Shown: positions 61,321 through 64,000 of the stretch, in pieces
Layout of the letters: every line of letters starts with the position of its first letter
Position numbering within the stretch: position 1 is the first letter of the stretch
From: Nymphaea colorata
Lineage: Eukaryota > Streptophyta > Magnoliopsida > Nymphaeales > Nymphaeaceae
Direction: 5' to 3'
DNA length: 64,000 nt
Assembly: GCF_008831285.2 (NCBI RefSeq)
Contig: NC_045143.1
Location: forward strand, 20,356,854-20,420,853
Program-made: the position numbers and the translations under genes
The notes under the pieces: model-generated
Told to the model about the DNA's origin: nothing
Database searches by the model: none
What the model saw: only the letters and a program-made list of their open reading frames with translations

Positions 61321-62690
61321 CCCAAAATTTTATTAACAAAATGAATCTGTAAAAAAAAAAAAGACAGAGTAGAAAGAAAGAGGGCACAAACAGTTATTAT
61401 ACAATTTTAAAGCAGGTTCTTGGAAGTGTTCCAATTTAAAATTTTGTTATTAACAAAATGAATCTATACAAAAAGTATAGACAGTAGAAAACAGTTATAT
61501 AGCACCCCACTTCGTCGTAGATTCCTTAAAGCAGGGATCTAGAAAGAGCTTGATTACAGCTGTAGGTGGATTACAGTAAAAAACCTTCTCATAAGAAAGG
61601 AGGAGGAGGAAGCAGCAGCCATGTAGTTCAACAAGCAAAGTCTCCCAGCATAGAAGAGAGAGGAGGCCTTTCAGCTAGAGAGCCTTGGCACCACCTTCTG
61701 GACCAGCGGCCCACAAGAATTCTCATTCACATTCATGTTACCCACGAAGAGAGGAAGACCCAAATATGTCACAGGGAGCTCGCTCCTCTTGCTGCCACCC
61801 CAAATGAGCACCAATTGTGTATCGAACTCGATCATTGACACTGAATGGGATGACGAAGGAGGATTTAGATGCGTTCACAACCAAACCTTTCCAGTTCAGT
61901 AAGAATCTTCTTAATAGAGAGAGACTATAGACTTAAAGTTCGCTGCACAAACAAGAATAAGATCATCCGCAAAGAAAAGAAGAGTGCCGGGCCTCTAGGT
62001 TTAGGCATAACAATGTGATTGAAAATCCCTTTCAGCTTCGATTGTCCTGTTGAAAATCTCCATACAATAGGTGAAAAAGGGTCGGTCCCATTGCCTCAAT
62101 CGGCTCTCCCCATTAAAGTATCCACCCTCTATTCCATTTACCAACTTGGCAAAGGAAGTGAAAGAGACGCATGCAAGGATCCTCTTGGCCCCCCAAATAC
62201 CTAAGAACAACATAGCTCTTCAGAGGAAGTTCCAGTTAACCCTATCGTACGCCTTCGGCAGATCAGCTTTCATAAGAACAGATACTCCGTTATGCTTCCA
62301 CAGGCTGTTCGCTATCTCGTGAGCCATTAACACTTGATCATGGATGGATAAGAAAGCACCCTGCTCCTTGCCCACAACCCTGTCCAAAAATGATCCTCAT
62401 TCTCCACACCATCACTTTTGGAAATGAACTTGTAAATGCTATTGCATAGCACAATGGGCCTGAAATCTTTGAAACTCTTAAGAATTTGGGTATAAGGGCA
62501 ATATGAACTCTCTTGATTTTTCTCACAATCTTACCTGAACTGAAAAAATCCTTGACTGCAGCACAGATATCTTTACAAACAATGGCCTAGTATGTTTTGA
62601 AAAAACTCGCCGAGAATCCGTCTGGGCTAGGGCCTTTGTCACTCCCATTACTGAAAACTGCCTTTGATAGGTGGTCTTTATATCAATTCC
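61321..62690 (-). mobile_element. Degenerate LINE reverse transcriptase remnant
   Basis: Minus-strand translations give reverse-transcriptase motifs of plant L1-like LINEs in the right order: KGPSPDGFSASFFK (about 62600-62637), ALIPKF (about 62490), DLPKAYDRVNWNFL (about 62231-62270), FFADDLIL (about 61955-61983, the catalytic FADD box) and TYLGLPL (about 61751-61772), then a KASSLFYAGRL block. They lie in different frames separated by stops, so the copy is dead. The 3' end near 61321 reads ccccaaaattttattaacaa on the plus strand, matching the LINE terminus type seen near 10085. Confidence 0.85.
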
Positions 62691-62699
62691 TCTTGAAAT

Positions 62700-64000
62700 C
62701 ATGTCCAGTTTTTTTCGTTTTCAAAATCAGTGGACAAGATTTCAAGAATAATTTATAGATCAGCAATTAGCATGAAAGAGGGAAGACATTAGCACGACAC
62801 GTCACATGTTTTTTTCTAGAATATGCCAACAACCCTGGACAAGGTCCAATCTGTCACGAGCACTCATGTTAGAGCTAGAGAAGTAAAAAAATCCAATGTG
62901 GTTTGAATATAATTGCGACGACTTGACCTAATTGGGTTTTGGATTGGATTTAAACACATATGATTTCTTAATGCGGATTTGAATCCAGTAAGCCCATCTC
63001 AGAATGTGTACTTGGATTAAGACTCCATAGTTTGAGACGTGCAGATGTGCAAGCTTTCCTCCCTCTTTTTTTTCCCTTTTCTTAAAAAAAAAAAGGGTCC
63101 AAATGTAATGAATGTTTTTTTTTAAAAATCTTTTAGAAGCAGAAAAATATCAAATAAAGGAATTTACAACTCTCATTGCCAAGATTTCCTAAGTGGGAGA
63201 AGAAGTGACTCCAGGAAAAGATATTTTTCTTTTCCTTGTCATGTACTCTATAAATCAGGACATGTAGTATAGGACAAGTTGTCTTGTCTTGTGATGGTGG
63301 TGTTAACAATACACCAACAATTTGTCTATCCAATGTGACGTCGATATGGTTATCCTTGTATTGGATAATAAGGCTAAAAAAACCACTGCCGTTTGGACTA
63401 TAAGATTAAGAAGTGAGGAAGTGTGAAAGAAATGATATGCCAAGAAAATTATTCAAATATACAAGGTCCTTAAGAGCAAAATGATGTTGTAATTGCTAAA
63501 TGACAATATGGGATGTTAAAATATCATTAATATATTAAAAACAGAGTGAACAAGATATCCTTGATGCATGGAAAAGAAGGAGGTGTCAATGCATAAGCTG
63601 TGGAAACCCATTACCTGTAAAATATGGCTAAGATGTTAATACCAAGCATGAGGAGCTTGTAGAGCGCCTTGGGCCTTGTGCAGTTTAAAAACATAGTCTA
63701 GGTGAGATGTACTGCATAATAACTATTTCTTTTCAGTGTAGTATGTTGTTTAGAAAGGCAATGCCACATGAAGTTGCCAGACTTGCCATTTATTACGAGT
63801 TAGAATGGATTAGATTGTTTGAAATGGTTGTAGACTTGAAAACTGGACTAAGGTATCAAAGACGTTTTGTACTCATTTAGTAGCTAGCCATTGACCAGTC
63901 ATCTCTACGAGATGAACTTAGCTTTAGTAGTTGGAATTTCCCAATTCAGCAACAAGTATTAAAAATGTCAAGACTTTACATGTCAGCCCAGGATTTCCTT
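62700..64000. other. Intergenic AT-rich sequence to the right edge
   Basis: I see no gene, RNA or structured repeat here. Only short ORFs without recognisable domains are present. Confidence 0.5.

Overview
The window is nuclear DNA of a flowering plant. The genes have many small exons with GT/AG introns, the spacers are AT-rich, microsatellites and MITE-like inverted-repeat elements are common, and the four recognisable proteins are plant versions of their families. The kilobase-scale introns fit a lineage with a fairly large genome. The species cannot be told from the sequence.

Layout. All four recognisable genes lie on the minus strand. (1) 1-5639 holds the 5' half of a CCR4-type deadenylase: exon 1 at 5482-5639, a 4.8 kb first intron carrying a near-perfect 848 bp tandem duplication, and exon 2 running off the left edge. 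(2) 13464-23223 is a complete six-exon DDX3/Ded1-type DEAD-box RNA helicase (RH37/RH11/RH52 class, 639 aa). (3) 32784-35430 is a complete six-exon bHLH transcription factor closest to Arabidopsis bHLH79 (321 aa). (4) 46346-55385 is a complete nine-exon DUF1336 / EDR2 C-terminal-domain protein (CW14-like, 525 aa) with an N-terminal myristoylation signal. I predicted the splice sites by eye from GT/AG rules, reading frame and family homology. In every complete gene the phases close without a frameshift.

Spacers. About 6.4-13.2, 23.7-32.7, 36.2-46.3 and 56.1-64 kb contain no gene I can support. They hold two decayed LINE retrotransposons (about 10.07-11.06 kb with a zf-RVT motif, and about 61.3-62.7 kb with reverse-transcriptase motifs), two MITEs with matched termini (44.1 and 44.8-45.0 kb), dispersed repeat families, many microsatellites, a GC-rich patch at 57.7-58.0 kb, and two exon-like reading frames I could not identify (40.5 and 59.8 kb).

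Function. CCR4 shortens mRNA poly(A) tails, the DDX3-like helicase acts in translation and mRNP remodelling, bHLH79-type factors bind E/G-box promoters, and the DUF1336 protein is probably membrane-anchored. They form no operon or evident pathway, and their shared orientation is probably chance. I found no CRISPR array, biosynthetic cluster, defence system or clearly new system. The most notable items are the recent intronic tandem duplication, simple repeats placed exactly at a splice donor and at a start codon, and the unidentified exon-like frames.
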